From the NCBI GenBank assembly GCA_008704415.1, contig VXIS01000002.1, positions 186,001 through 250,000 on the forward strand: DNA of 64,000 nt, read 5' to 3'. Each line of letters opens with the position of its first letter. Positions within the stretch are counted from its first letter, which is position 1. The notes under the pieces are model-generated. The model searched no databases, was not told where the DNA came from, and worked only from the letters and a program-made list of their open reading frames with translations. Shown in pieces: positions 53,800-64,000 of this stretch. The translations under genes were made by a program, and so were the position numbers. The DNA comes from Sphaerosporella brunnea. Lineage: Eukaryota; Ascomycota; Pezizomycetes; Pezizales; Pyronemataceae.

Positions 53800-55274
53800 G
53801 GTTCTTCCCCTGCTGCTGTAGGTGGTAATGAGAGGAAGAAGGTGGTTAAGTGGGTATAATGCTTGCGGTTTTGTTTGTGATTGGGTTTTCTTTTGTAGGC
53901 AGGAGGATGGGTGATACCTCATGATGATGATGGTAATGAGTGTAGTACATAGTGATGCCTGTGGATGGATGTATATGAGTGCTCTTTTTCTTTTTTTTCC
54001 CTTTTTTTTGTTGCATTGACGTTGTGCTTGGTGATGGTCTTTTTTTTTCTTTGGGTCATGATGAGCACGAGACGGCTAGAATTGGCTGTGCATTGGATTG
54101 GATTGCCAGGTGAGAAGAGGAGTATTGCATAGGGAATGAGTTTATGGCATGATCGGTCTGAAAAGTTAGAAAGTATCAGTAGGAGCAAATATAATATCTA
54201 TGATGGAAGACTTCCCGCGGCGGTTTAGAAGGGGTTTAGAAGCTTCCAGAGCTTAAATTCCTGGAAAAACAAGACATCTGAACAAAGCGCTTTCAGACCT
54301 CCGAAATCTGGGTCGCGCAAGATGATTGGGGCAACTCTGTGAACTGCCGTACGGTGTGATGGTGGATAAGGGATAGATAAGAAAATCTGATTATTGGTGG
54401 CGAGTGATATATGATCATCCACCAAAAAAATAAAAAGCAACAGCGCGAGGCGCACAGCACGAACTTCAGACAGTAACAGAAGATAGACGGAAGAGTGTAA
54501 ATCAACAGAAGGCTATGCGTGAAGATGCCGGAAGCTTGGCGCTGCATTACCCTTTGTTTCTTGTGAGGTTGTAGTTTACTATGTAGCTCAGATTTTCTCT
54601 TATTCTAACAATCCACCATCACACCGTTCGGTGCTTTAGTTATAAGACGTTGGTAGTGGTGGTGTGGAGGCAAAGAAAGATCTTTTGTAATGTTTTACTT
54701 TTGAAAATCAACCTGATGGAAAAGGGGAGACTGTTCTCTTTTTGCCTGCCCGGGTAATGAGAGGAAGCAGGATGATAAAAAACTGACATGTACTAAAAAT
54801 GAAAACAAGCTCGAATGGTCTAGTGGTATAAAGTCCCACATCAGGAGGTCTATTGCGGCAAGAATCACATACAAAAAAGCTATTTCACAAATAGCTGTCA
54901 TATTAGGCAGGATTAGGGTTCGCTGGTGGGGTGCTTATGTGGATGGACCAGACGTCCGAGCATCTATAAAGTTGCTAGCCAACCATTTTGCTCATATGCC
55001 TGCAGCCTTTTTGACCTGGCTTCCAAGATCTCCTCGGGGTCATCGGCCCCAGCTGGACGCATCATTGGGCGCTGTGCGTAGCGGCTTTGGCGGTGGTCGA
55101 GCAGGTGGACTGCAGGCGTTAAGTTGCTCTCGGCCAGAAGCGCCCCAAGTGTGGTTGATGGGAGAGCTCCCAGAGTCGACCGGGCCATGCGGTTTATCGC
55201 GAGCTGGTAATTCTTGAGATACATTTGTATACATACATTATTCAAAGTCAAAAACCAGAGAATGCAACGCTTTA
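53800..55274. other. Intergenic, tRNA relic inside
   Basis: No gene is seen. T-rich runs at 53982-54010 and 54040-54049 lie in the 3' flank of Nha1. The tRNA-Pro relic is listed separately. Confidence 0.45.
54809..54852 (+). pseudogene. Decayed tRNA-Pro relic
   Basis: GCTCGAATGGTCTAGTGGTAT matches the acceptor end and D arm of the tRNA-Pro at 27622, which has GGCCCGAATGGTCTAGTGGTAT. After an altered anticodon region, CAGGAGGTCT also matches. The T arm and 3' half are lost. It is clearly non-functional. Confidence 0.6.
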
Positions 55275-56083
55275 TCACCAAGTCCCTGCTGCCAATGCCA
55301 TCACCCTGACCAGCAACTCTTCGTCGTCCTGATCCACACGGACACGCCGCACCTCCTGCAATTTGAAGCCCAGTCGTTCGTACAGATAAAGACCCATTGG
55401 TGAGCTCTCGACACCCACACTAGCGCCCGCCAGTTTTGCCAAGTTCATTCCCCACAACGTGAGCATCATGCCAGCTCCCTTCCTCCTATGCGCTGGAATC
55501 GTGCACAAAAGGTCGAGGCGGAAGTTGTTGGCGTACTGGTGTTCCCAATACTTCTTGTGGATGTCGTCCATGGCTTTGCCAAAAACCTCGAGTCGTGCGA
55601 AATCAGCGTCTCTTCGCTGGTACCTCTTAGATATCAACCAGTTCTCGGCATGGGTGAGAAGGTCTGGACGTGCCAGGCGGTGTTAGATATATCGCGATGC
55701 AGGCCAACTATACACGGGGGAGGTGACTCACTATGCAATCTGTTGTTCAATGTTTTTCGTTCCCTAACCCATTTTCTCGCCGCACGTGTGTTCCCATTTC
55801 TTTCCCAGAGTGCAAAAGAAATTATCGTCTCCGCCATGGGCTTCTCGGCAGCAGATGAATAAAGTACCGCAACCATCATCGTATACCGCGGATCAAACAT
55901 TTGTTCCTTCAGCTTTTGCAGCCAAAAGAAATGGTTATCCGCGGCATATCTATGACGGTACCGCCAGAGATAATCGAATGTCGGATCATCAGGAAGGCTC
56001 TCGATACAGATCGTGGCTATGCGGGCGAGGTCCGGGAGGATGGCCTCGCGAACATCAATAAATTCTTGAGGTCGTTGTGGCAT
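55275..56083 (-). CDS. GNAT-family N-acetyltransferase
   Basis: Minus-strand exons are 56083-55732 and 55663-55275, giving 246 residues. The 68-bp intron joins NNRLH to NLLTHAENWLIS. The acceptor at the ccag near 55664 is the one that keeps the frame; the later cgag site would add a stop. The acetyl-CoA site is LLCTIPAHRRKGAGMMLTLW (R-R-K-G-A-G), and GLYLYERLGF is the usual final strand. The N-terminal part (DVREAILPDLARIATICIES) matches fungal GNATs of unknown substrate. No signal peptide is seen, so it is probably cytosolic. There is no operon-like partner. Confidence 0.82.
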
Positions 56084-57299
56084 ACGTATATTGCTCGAGC
56101 GCGGCTGTAAAATTGGTGTCCACGGGCAATGGCGTTTTTCGGTGGAGTTTTCTTCGATTTCTGAAGCAATTAAGCTTAAGACGTAACTAGGTGATGGATA
56201 GTGTCTGGTAGATCTGATGGAAAGGTGTCAACTTTAAGGCCGGAGGCGATGGAGTACCTGTGCCAAGGTCCCCCCCCCCCGGGCGCTCGCCCAAGTGGTG
56301 CACTCATGGAATGAATGCCCGCCACCCCACGGATAAATGCAGCTCACGAATGAACGCGTCTTCGACGCCCAGCAAACTTCCACCACCACCACCGCTCAAT
56401 TATGCTGGCTATTCAGAGGGAAGAGCCCTATCAGTCTGTAGATGCCCGGATTCAAGTGGTGATTGAGGTTCTCAGCGAGGGGGGCGAGGAAAATCCAAAT
56501 CCAAATCTAGATCTATAATTGGGGACAGTCTCAGAGCGCCGCAACATTCGGTTTGAGTAGCTAAACCCCCTCAAAATAGGGCCTTTCTGAGACCCACAGG
56601 GGCGCTTTCGGCAAGCTTGGGGCCCACAATTCGCAAAAACAGGGGCCTTTTGTGTGTTCTTCGGTTTTAGGGGCGTACCGCCGGCGGTATCGATGAGATT
56701 TCTTCATGGACTCGCACTCATGTTACCGGAGATGTGAGTTTACTAAGCCATTTCTTGCCATAATTGGCAAGTTTTGGGGGGGCCTGGCTCCCATCAAGTT
56801 GACCCACTTTCAACCCGCTCCACCTTCAACAACCATTTTTCTTCCGAGCCCATAGAATGATACTTTCGACGGTTTTCTATCGATCTATACTTTATTCGGT
56901 CACAAGAATGCGATTCTGGACAAGTGGAATAACATTTCCAAAAAAAAATCAAGTTCAGTGGATAAGCCACCCAGTGGTCAAGCCACGAAAGACACCGTAA
57001 CGAGTATGGCCTGCAAGCAGTGCAACGCAGCATCCGCTCCCGTTGCTTGGCTGCTCACAAACCATGCACGCACGGGCGCTTTGTGTGACGATCTGCGCGC
57101 ACAGAATCCAATGCATGCTGCAAACTACTGCTGGCAACGTCCGGTTCGCTCATGCTGCGAAACCATTGGATCTGGTTGTGACTCCGGGACAGCAGGAGAT
57201 ATGCTCCTTCCGCACTGAGACAGACCCACTTCCATAGCCTGAATGCGTGCCGCTGCGGGTGGAGGAGGGCCGAGTGCTCGCCAGTGAGCCAATTGCGGC
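56084..57299. other. Intergenic, nothing recognised
   Basis: Contains C-tract 56269-56280 and AAATCCAAATC repeats near 56489-56511. No domain-bearing frame is found. Confidence 0.4.
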
Positions 57300-57988
57300 A
57301 TGCATGCAAGTGCGCCGTCTCAACCGCAACAGGAATGGCCATGCCAAACACAGGGCACACACTCTCTCACCGTATCTGTATTCTCATCGTATCCCTCTCG
57401 TAATCTCTCTCTGCTCCATCCCACCCCTCATCACTACCCTCAGGCCTACCTCTCGGGACCTGTCGGGCAGCTTCGGACTATCATCGAAGAGGTAGCGAGC
57501 GATGGTCCTCTGGCTAGACTGAGCCTTATGCGGCCAGCTCTGGTATGTTTCATCGTCTATCTCTAGCTCCTAACAACACGCTGATAACAGTGGTCGGCAA
57601 AGCTAGGTAGCGTCAGTTTCGACTTGTTACTTCTTTCTCGAAAAAGTACATTGCTGCTCCGCAGTCTATGTCTACTGGCAACGTACGGCCCTACGTAAAC
57701 GCTCCGGGCAACCTCCAGCCCTCAGCCTCAGCCCTTCAACCAATCCTCCCGGCTTATCCTGACGTTTATGAGAAGAAGGCAAAGAACAAGAAGCACCACG
57801 GTAAGCTGCTGCACAACAAGAACAACAAAAAGCCGACCAAGGACGACTTGACGCGGCGTCGGTTCAAGGGTATATTTTCAAGCAACGTGTCGAAGACTGT
57901 TACTGACTCCCTCTTTGATGCTGCTACTCCAGGGCTCGACGTTTTCCGACCGGCGAATTCTTCAGCTCCGGCACCTTCGACGGGCTAA
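57300..57988 (+). CDS. Possible small spliced gene, unrecognised
   Basis: The last segment, from about 57665, is a 107-residue frame (SMSTGNVRPYVNAPG..KKHHGKLLHNKNNKKPTKDDLTRRRFKGIF..) with a Lys-rich centre. A plausible upstream exon (AYLSGPVGQLRTIIEEVASDG..RPAL, about 57444-57548) can be joined by an intron with a gtatgt donor and a ccgcag acceptor that keeps the frame. An earlier piece from 57300 could be joined by a second intron (gtatct..ccctcag). No domain, signal peptide or homology is recognised. It may be a lineage-specific gene or a false model. Confidence 0.3.
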
Positions 57989-59263
57989 ACTTGTGGTTTT
58001 GCGTCAGGGTGAGTGCGTGTTGCCCTTGTTATCCTCTACATCATGAATATGGATAACAGCTAATGTGTCCGATGTTGGCGTCCTAGGGATTGCGGGCATG
58101 ATGCTGGGAGGAATGGTTAGCATGCTGAGAACCGGGCTACTGTAAAACGACGGGCAAGTGATGGCGTTCTGCGTGGTCTTTGTGACTAAGAATGTTACCA
58201 TTCGCGCTTGAATGTGGATGCCGAATGTGCGCGTGCGTGTGTGTAATCACATTTATTGCCAGTATGTAGCCTATCTCGACTATGGCAGGCCTCCACACTC
58301 GTCCCCTCCATGTTCTATCCGCCGCCTCATTGGAGGCGTCAACTGCGGCCACCCAGAATACCAAAGCGAAAAGGAAACCCCCGTAGACAGAAGCACAATA
58401 CCCGCCATGGCCATCAGGTCAAAAGGCTCCTGCTGCCTCAGAAGCCACAGCCTCAATCTTTCCAACCTTGGTATCCCCGCAGAGACGTGGCCCCGCAATA
58501 GGAGAACGGCGGAGAAGTATCGGTGAGGTATGGTATGGAGTCAGGTACGGCGTACCGGAACAGCTTCTTTTTCGTGCCATGGACCATAACAATACTCACC
58601 CCCATCGAACCCTCGCCTGAGCAAAAGCTTGATAACCAAATGCTTTACCTAGCCACCCCCCCCCCCTTCTTGCTCGCATGCTCTCCTACCGCTCCATTGA
58701 AAGTCGGTTCGATAAACTATTGGCGGAGGCCCGGTGCACCCCCCATCACCTGCACGTCGAGGGCAGTGGCCAGGCGTACCGGCAGCATCTAGTAATCTCC
58801 CGGGGAAGTGTGGTAGGGCAAGTGCGGGTCCGAACAGCAGAGCGAGTGCGGTCGAAGATCTGACAAGTAGGTAGGCTCGAAATTCCTCGCGGGAGGTGGG
58901 GGGTGGAACGATCTGGGGCCCAACCGCCCCAAGTATGTTGGCAGTGCGGTGGCTGGTCATGTTCCAAATGGTAACCCGACTTTCCACTTTCCCGAGAAGC
59001 ATCTCTAGGCCTTCATGTCCTTAAGCCATTTGAAGTTACTACCCCCCTTCCTCGGGCGTCAGGTCGAGCGCTATTTGCAGAGGATCCGGGGTAGGCTGTG
59101 AACAGATGGTTCTCTGCTGGTGTGCTTACGTGGAAAAATCCTCGAATAGGACACGCACAATCGCAGAACATAAATTTAAAAACAAAAAAACAAAAACAAA
59201 AACAAAGAAGGTCTATCTACCTCCGGTGGAGAAGGCCTAATAATAATTAAAAAAAAGAAATAT
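57989..59263. other. Intergenic with an A-rich tail-like run
   Basis: No gene is seen. At 59171-59207 an AAAAACAAAAAAAC run resembles a non-LTR 3' tail, but the hairpin is absent and I could not find a matching target-site duplication upstream. Confidence 0.4.
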
Positions 59264-59344
59264 CGACATCGACAGGACTCGAACCTGTGCGGGCGAACCC
59301 AAGAGATTTCTAATCTCTCTCCTTAACCACTCGGACACAATGCC
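59264..59344 (-). tRNA. tRNA-Ser (anticodon AGA), second copy
   Basis: This is identical over 81 nt to the tRNA-Ser at 25243, with the same type II fold and TTAGAAA anticodon loop. The 3' flank on the minus strand (ATATTTCTTTTTTTTAATT) contains a Pol III T-run. The flanks differ from those of the first copy. Confidence 0.93.
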
Positions 59345-59823
59345 ATATGTGCATCATCCTTAGCAACCAATCTATGAGTTGTGAATGACCAAGGAAGTGT
59401 GGAAAAACTTATTGCACAGGCGTAGAGTAGACATGACAATGGAGAACAGCCCGGAGAGTGTTGGTGGCGTGGGGGTTGCCGATTTTATAGAGACGCAGTG
59501 GTGATGGTTGTGGAGTCACTGGAAAGCAGCAAGAACGATGGGATTAACTTTACCATTAATTTTATGAACGTGCTTTAAAGCTTCTCTATCTCAAAACCTG
59601 AAGCCTCACATAAGATCTAAATGTCAGTGTATAAAATCTTGAAAAAGAAAACGAGAAACCCAGAAAATCATAAATTTATTGAAGCCATTAACCCCAACAG
59701 CCGTGTGCATGGACCCAAACTCCCAAACAAAAAAACCGCGCCATATGCCATATGGCATTGGTATGCTTGTCTATTACACTTCCTATCCCAGGTCTAATAC
59801 TCTTCTCATTCGGTGTCCACCTT
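59345..59823. other. Intergenic, 3' flank of the peptidase gene
   Basis: No gene is seen. The sequence is A/T-rich, with AAATGTCAGTGT-type non-coding DNA and nothing else recognised. Confidence 0.4.
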
Positions 59824-61630
59824 TTATAAGTAGTGTTCCCCCCCCCCAAGACTGTGCTTCCTAAACTTCGGCAGCCACTTCTCCAGGGCACTGAGGAATA
59901 GCTGCTGCCCCTTGACAACATTGGGCGCACAGCTCCGGTCCAGCTTATTCATTTGCAGGGTCGCCTCAAGATCCAATCCCTTCGTTCCCTTCTTTACAAT
60001 GCCCGGGCACCCCAAAATGGGGGCATGGAACCCATCATTAATCACAATCCCAAGCACCTTCTTCCCGGTCGTATCCAGCACCTTATTTGCCTCCGGGATC
60101 TCATCCGTCGCAACCCTTCCGCTATCGAGCGCGTTCGGAGTCTGTAGTCTCCACGGATCATACTCGCCGTCCTCCCAGAACGTGTTCGAGGGGTTCATCT
60201 TCCGCTTCCCGCCGTACATTTTGAGAGGGAGGTGGGTAGGGCCCGAGGACATGGCAGAGCCGAATCGTGCCGCGCAACGACTGTTGTAGTATTCCATACC
60301 GATAAATGGCCAGTCCCCGCGGTTGCTGAAGCCTAGCTCTGAACACATCTGGTAGTAGAACGCTTGGCTTGAGATTACGGCCCGGCACGAGGCTAGGTCG
60401 TTGTCGTTGACACAGGCGCGGAATACCCCGATCGAGGTGTTTTCGTAGGTCTCCAGTGCGTCTTCAAGGATTATGTTGAATGCACCTGCAACCGCTTCCA
60501 GTGCGTCTGACTGAGGGAGCACCGAGAATACGCCTTTTGAGGAATCGGTGATCCTGGCTATGGAGGAGAGGTTGCCGCAGAAGTTTTGCGCCGAGGCGGT
60601 GGTGCCGTATTGGATGTTTCCGACGATGGCAAGTCGGATCCAGCCCTCGAGTGTGAATTGCATCCGCTTGCGGAAATCGTGTGCGTAGGCGCGCTTGTAG
60701 GGGGCGATGTAGGTTTTGTATATAGGACTGCTGTTGTTGGTGTAGATGCGTTTGAGGAAGGAGTCGTATTCGGACTCCTTATTGTGGGCAAAGATATCAT
60801 TGAGGTAAGCTTGCAGTGCCTGAACATCGTCAATGCATCCTTTGAAGCCGTGGGTTTTGAAGTACTCAAACGCGGCCTGTGTATAATTTGTCTTCTCCTC
60901 CGCCTGTACCACGGCACTGCTCGCAAAGCTTGCGTACACAATTTCGGGGTTCCGCTGTCTTAACCACGCCGCTCTCGCGCCGGGATAACTTCCGCCAACA
61001 AAGACCCACGGTGTATTGCCCGGGTTCAGAGTGTGGTTTTTGTACTTGAGCTGAGCGGCGAAGGACACAACGTCCTCAAGGGCGTTCTCCACAGTCAGGT
61101 ACTTGTAGTATGAACCGAGGGTTTCGACGCTCGAGAAGGTCGCGTTGCTGAGTCCGGAAGGTTGAGAGGCACCGTAGTAGCGGTGCTCCCAGAGAATGTG
61201 CAGCCCATCGGTGGCATTTGCGATTGCGTGGGCCCAGGTTATTGGCATGGTCGAGACCTGCCGCGAGGCGTCGCTTTCTCCGGCGTCTTCCACTGCAAAG
61301 ACACCATCAATCAGCTATGCAGATCCAGCTACTAGATGGAAGAGGGAACGTACGGATTACTGGTCCCCCAGGTTGATACGCTGAGTCGTCGATCCAGTAC
61401 CGGTTCTTAAACGTCCCCGTAGAGGCATTGCTGAAATGGTCCAGCGGTAACTCGATGTAGTTTGTTTTTGTGCTGAAGGATTTGGACACTTCTTGCCGTT
61501 TCTGCAGGTGGTTTATCCGGTGATTGACGTGCCAATGGAGATCACTTGCTGTGACTGCGACGATCTGTAGGATTGAAAGGAGGAGAAATGCAGTGCAGGC
61601 CGCAATGGAGGACGTGGTGAAGGAAACCAT
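59824..61630 (-). CDS. Secreted S28-family serine peptidase (prolyl-type)
   Basis: Minus-strand exons are 61630-61354 and 61292-59824, with a 61-bp intron, giving 581 residues. The signal peptide is about residues 1-29 (AFLLLSILQIVAVTAS). The catalytic Ser is in GGSYPG (about 194), Asp in EYDPW (about 471) and His in GFHAP (about 515), in the S28 order. The start of the fold, YIELPLDHF..TFKNRYWIDD..GGPVIL, matches lysosomal Pro-X carboxypeptidases and fungal secreted relatives. It should cut after proline, outside the cell or in acidic vacuoles. Several N-glycosylation sites are seen. The neighbours show no link to its role. Confidence 0.9.
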
Positions 61631-63777
61631 GGTTTTTATTTTTTTTGTGCTTTTTGCGATGGGAAAGAAGATGATTGTGTTAATTTCTTGGTTGACTCGG
61701 TAGAGGTGTGCTGCACTTATACACAAGGTATCCGTCTGTTGTCTGTTCGCCTTTCTTGTATGTAGGCTGCGTCCGCTGGCTGCATAGTTTCGAAGACGCA
61801 CTTTCTCACCGGCGTATGCGGGCACTTCACCCACTCACGTTTGCTGCTGCTACTCAGCACTGACTGCGGTACCGACTTTGGTTCGCAGGGCGAAACTGCA
61901 CTTGCTAATAATATCAAGTCTCCTCTCTCGAAGCACAAGGCGCAGCCCGCACAAGGCAAATGGAAATAGAGTAGAGAGATGTTTACATAAACAAGACTTG
62001 CGAATCTGCGTGTCGAGGTGGGCAGGCGCTGGAAGGCATCTCGCAAAATTATTATCTGCAGCTGCCCTCTCTCCCCGCACCACATGGTAGTAGTCGAAGA
62101 ACATGGATGCATATGGTACCTTTTTCCGATACCTGAGAATCGACCCCGGAGAGAGAGGAAAAAATAGGCAGCAACAGGCAGAAATAGGAAAAAATAGGAA
62201 AAAATAGGAAAAAATAGGAAAAAATAGGGAAAAAATAGCCGCCCCGCATTTGGACGCGCAGGAACTTCAACCCCCAGCATCGTGATTTGTTGCATGCGCA
62301 GCTGTAGATAGATAGATGTCGGACTTCTAGATTTCCCTGTACACAGCATTTGTGTGTTATCCATCTAATTCATCATGCGTGCTCTAGTGTACTCTGTACT
62401 CGAAAGCAGAAGGCATACAGACAAGCATTCATGGCCGGTATCGATGTCAATGCCCGGTGGAAGCAAACGCGTTTAGCTCGATACCCTGCAAATCAGGCGA
62501 TGGCCCCATCCGCCGTGCATCTCAGCCAGTTCTCCACTCTCAGCTCCGGCCACAGTCATAAAAAGAACAGCACGATTCGCTATATCAAGGAGGCCGAAGT
62601 GTGTTGTCGAAACGGAGCGCGTTAGCGGGTCGCGATGTTTCATGTCGTGAGGCTGAGTGTGCCTAAAACACATCTACATGTCGTCCGTCTGGGCTGGGAA
62701 GTGTTCGCAGATTAACCACAAAAGCTTCTTAAAAAACGTCCCTTCCAAAAAGTCCCTACTGAGGTCCTCCATCCCGAACACCAACCGTATTTCCGCGTGC
62801 ACCCTTACCATCTGGCACTGAACGAAACCCGATATCGATGGTTGAAGCTTTTTCCTGTTTATATCACAAACAACACATCCTCAGCTACTACAGTACTTAA
62901 CTACTGAAACACTTGAAGACCGCCCATTTAGAAAAACTGCATATTAATCAAGGCTGCGCACTCTCGGCGCCGGTTTCCCCTCCCCCAACATCTCCGTGTT
63001 GTACAGTTATCACGGCTCTAGTTCCCGTTTGACGAGTCTTTTGTTATACTAGTGCCTCAGGCATTCAGTTGATTCAATGGCATCTCAGCGATGAGGAGCT
63101 TCGCACTGATGCTCTACATCGCACATGAGCACAATGAGAATAGGTATCGAATGAAAGATCTGGTAGGCTCAACTTTTTGAAATCCATTCAAGAACTCCCA
63201 GTAAGCCGAACAATGAAGCGTTACCTGGGGGATGGCCCCACCAGCCGACATTGAATCGTCGGGACAAAGCGTTGATCTCTGGTCTTTTATCAACGGTGCG
63301 GGTTCTTGAGCATACGTATCGAGTGAAGCCGGCGGTGCTGTGGGCTTGTATAATGGAGGGGGTCTGGCTAGCACGGAGTACCGATTCTTTTGGGCTTGTA
63401 AAGCTTTCTCTGGCCTCTACCATCAAGTTTTCGCCTGTCGTCCTAATTCAATCTTTGGCCAGGTTGAACTCGAAGATGTCACGACGTATACCCGCGTTAC
63501 ACCAACGTTTGGAGCGCGGCCAAAGTATCGGCACAAACACCGCGTGGTGCGCGCGCAGATCCATCATCCCAGGATCCGAGAAAGCCGGTTTCAGGCCCGT
63601 GACTACCGAACACACGCGGTGAGCTGTGATCGATCTTTGGGCCAGTGGGTTGTGATCAACTGCCATTTCTATACCCCCCGCGACGTGCCCCTGCTCGAGC
63701 TGAGAGCCCCGGTTATAATCGCAAGGTATCAGCCCCCATCTCCACCTCCTAAACAACAACAACCCTCTCCCCAAAAA
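61631..63777. other. Intergenic, no supported gene
   Basis: Over 2 kb with frames of up to about 215 codons on the minus strand and 123 on the plus strand, but none carries a domain. The AAAATAGGAA tandem repeat is listed separately. From about 63738 the sequence turns C-rich, as in the leaders of other genes here. Confidence 0.4.
62181..62238. repeat. Tandem 10-bp minisatellite, AAAATAGGAA type
   Basis: About five near-perfect copies of GAAAAAATAG/AAAATAGGAA, with one GGG variant near the right end. On the minus strand the repeat reads TTCCTATTTT and makes a Tyr/Phe-rich false frame. Confidence 0.85.
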
Positions 63778-64000
63778 ATGCTGAGGACCATAAGCACCTC
63801 CCTCCTCCTATGGCTCCTCCTCCTCCTCCCGCAGCTCACCCTCGCCGGCGAATTCGGCGAAACATACCCCCACTCCTTCGGCGACGTCAACATGTGCGTC
63901 CCCCCGCGCGACCACAGCAGCATCCCAATACCCCCCGCCGCATTCGCGACGATGGTGCAGACTTATCGCGCGCGTTTCGGCGCCAGGAAAGTCTTCCGCG
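63778..64000 (+). CDS. Start of an unrecognised secreted protein, cut by the window end
   Basis: The ATG at 63778 opens a frame that stays open to 64000 (74 codons seen). It starts with a strong signal peptide (MLRTISTSLLLWLLLLLPQL, then TLAGEF). The mature part is SFGDVNMCVPPRDHSSIPIPP.. with one Cys so far. The CT- and C-rich codons are like other genes in the window. No domain is visible in the part shown, and the right side is missing, so the function cannot be told. Confidence 0.55.
   Translation, partial: MLRTISTSLLLWLLLLLPQLTLAGEFGETYPHSFGDVNMCVPPRDHSSIPIPPAAFATMVQTYRARFGARKVFR

Noticed and set aside
59171..59207. A-rich run like a non-LTR 3' tail
   Set aside because: The hairpin and the TGATT motif are missing, and no target-site duplication could be matched upstream.
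61717..62364. 215-codon minus-strand frame upstream of the peptidase gene
   Set aside because: Its Phe/Tyr-rich centre is the 10-bp minisatellite. No domain or plausible splice link to the peptidase.
1..64000. A biosynthetic or defence gene cluster
   Set aside because: The recognised genes have unrelated housekeeping roles. No polyketide, peptide or terpene core enzyme, NLR or HET gene was seen.

Overview
This window looks like nuclear DNA from a filamentous ascomycete (Pezizomycotina). The genes carry many short introns (44-130 bp, usually GT..AG with a CTRAC-like branch site). They match fungal families such as Tea4, Mvp1, Dsc1/Tul1, Nha1, Spg1/Tem1, DUF3433 and the fungal PD-(D/E)XK-like family. 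The scattered non-LTR retrotransposon copies also fit a fungus. The exact lineage cannot be told from the sequence alone.

Layout. 0.4-15.4 kb is gene-dense and all main genes are on the plus strand: cullin-4, a Ser/Thr kinase, a Ptm1/GPR107-like seven-helix protein and a Tea4-like SH3 protein. 15.4-28.7 kb is a gene-poor accessory stretch. It holds a 264-bp-offset tandem duplication, a PD-(D/E)XK-like gene (minus), three non-LTR insertions, an internally deleted DDE transposase, tRNA-Ser, a tRNA-Ser pseudogene and tRNA-Pro. 28.7-38.6 kb is again gene-dense and plus-strand: Dsc1/Tul1 E3 ligase, ceramide synthase, Mvp1 sorting nexin and Sus1. 38.9-40.8 kb is a small transposon island with a hAT-type MITE, tRNA-Gln, and one non-LTR copy nested inside another. 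41.2-53.8 kb carries a two-unit DUF3433 membrane protein, a Spg1/Tem1 GTPase and an Nha1 antiporter. The last 10 kb has a GNAT acetyltransferase and an S28 serine peptidase on the minus strand, an uncertain small gene, a second identical tRNA-Ser, and the start of a secreted protein cut by the window end.

How the genes relate. There is no gene cluster for one pathway; the genes are housekeeping genes with independent roles. Several act in endomembranes or polarity: Ptm1, Dsc1, ceramide synthase, Mvp1, Tea4 and Nha1. Two are cell-cycle or chromatin regulators (Cul4 and Spg1/Tem1), and Sus1 acts in SAGA and mRNA export.

Most notable observations: a PIP-degron-like motif in the N-terminal tail of cullin-4; five non-LTR insertions with 12-14 bp target-site duplications that share a hairpin plus TGATT-AAAAC tail, two of them nested; a short non-LTR insertion that keeps an intact ORF; a hAT-like and a TA-flanked MITE; and evidence for two competing N-termini of Nha1.
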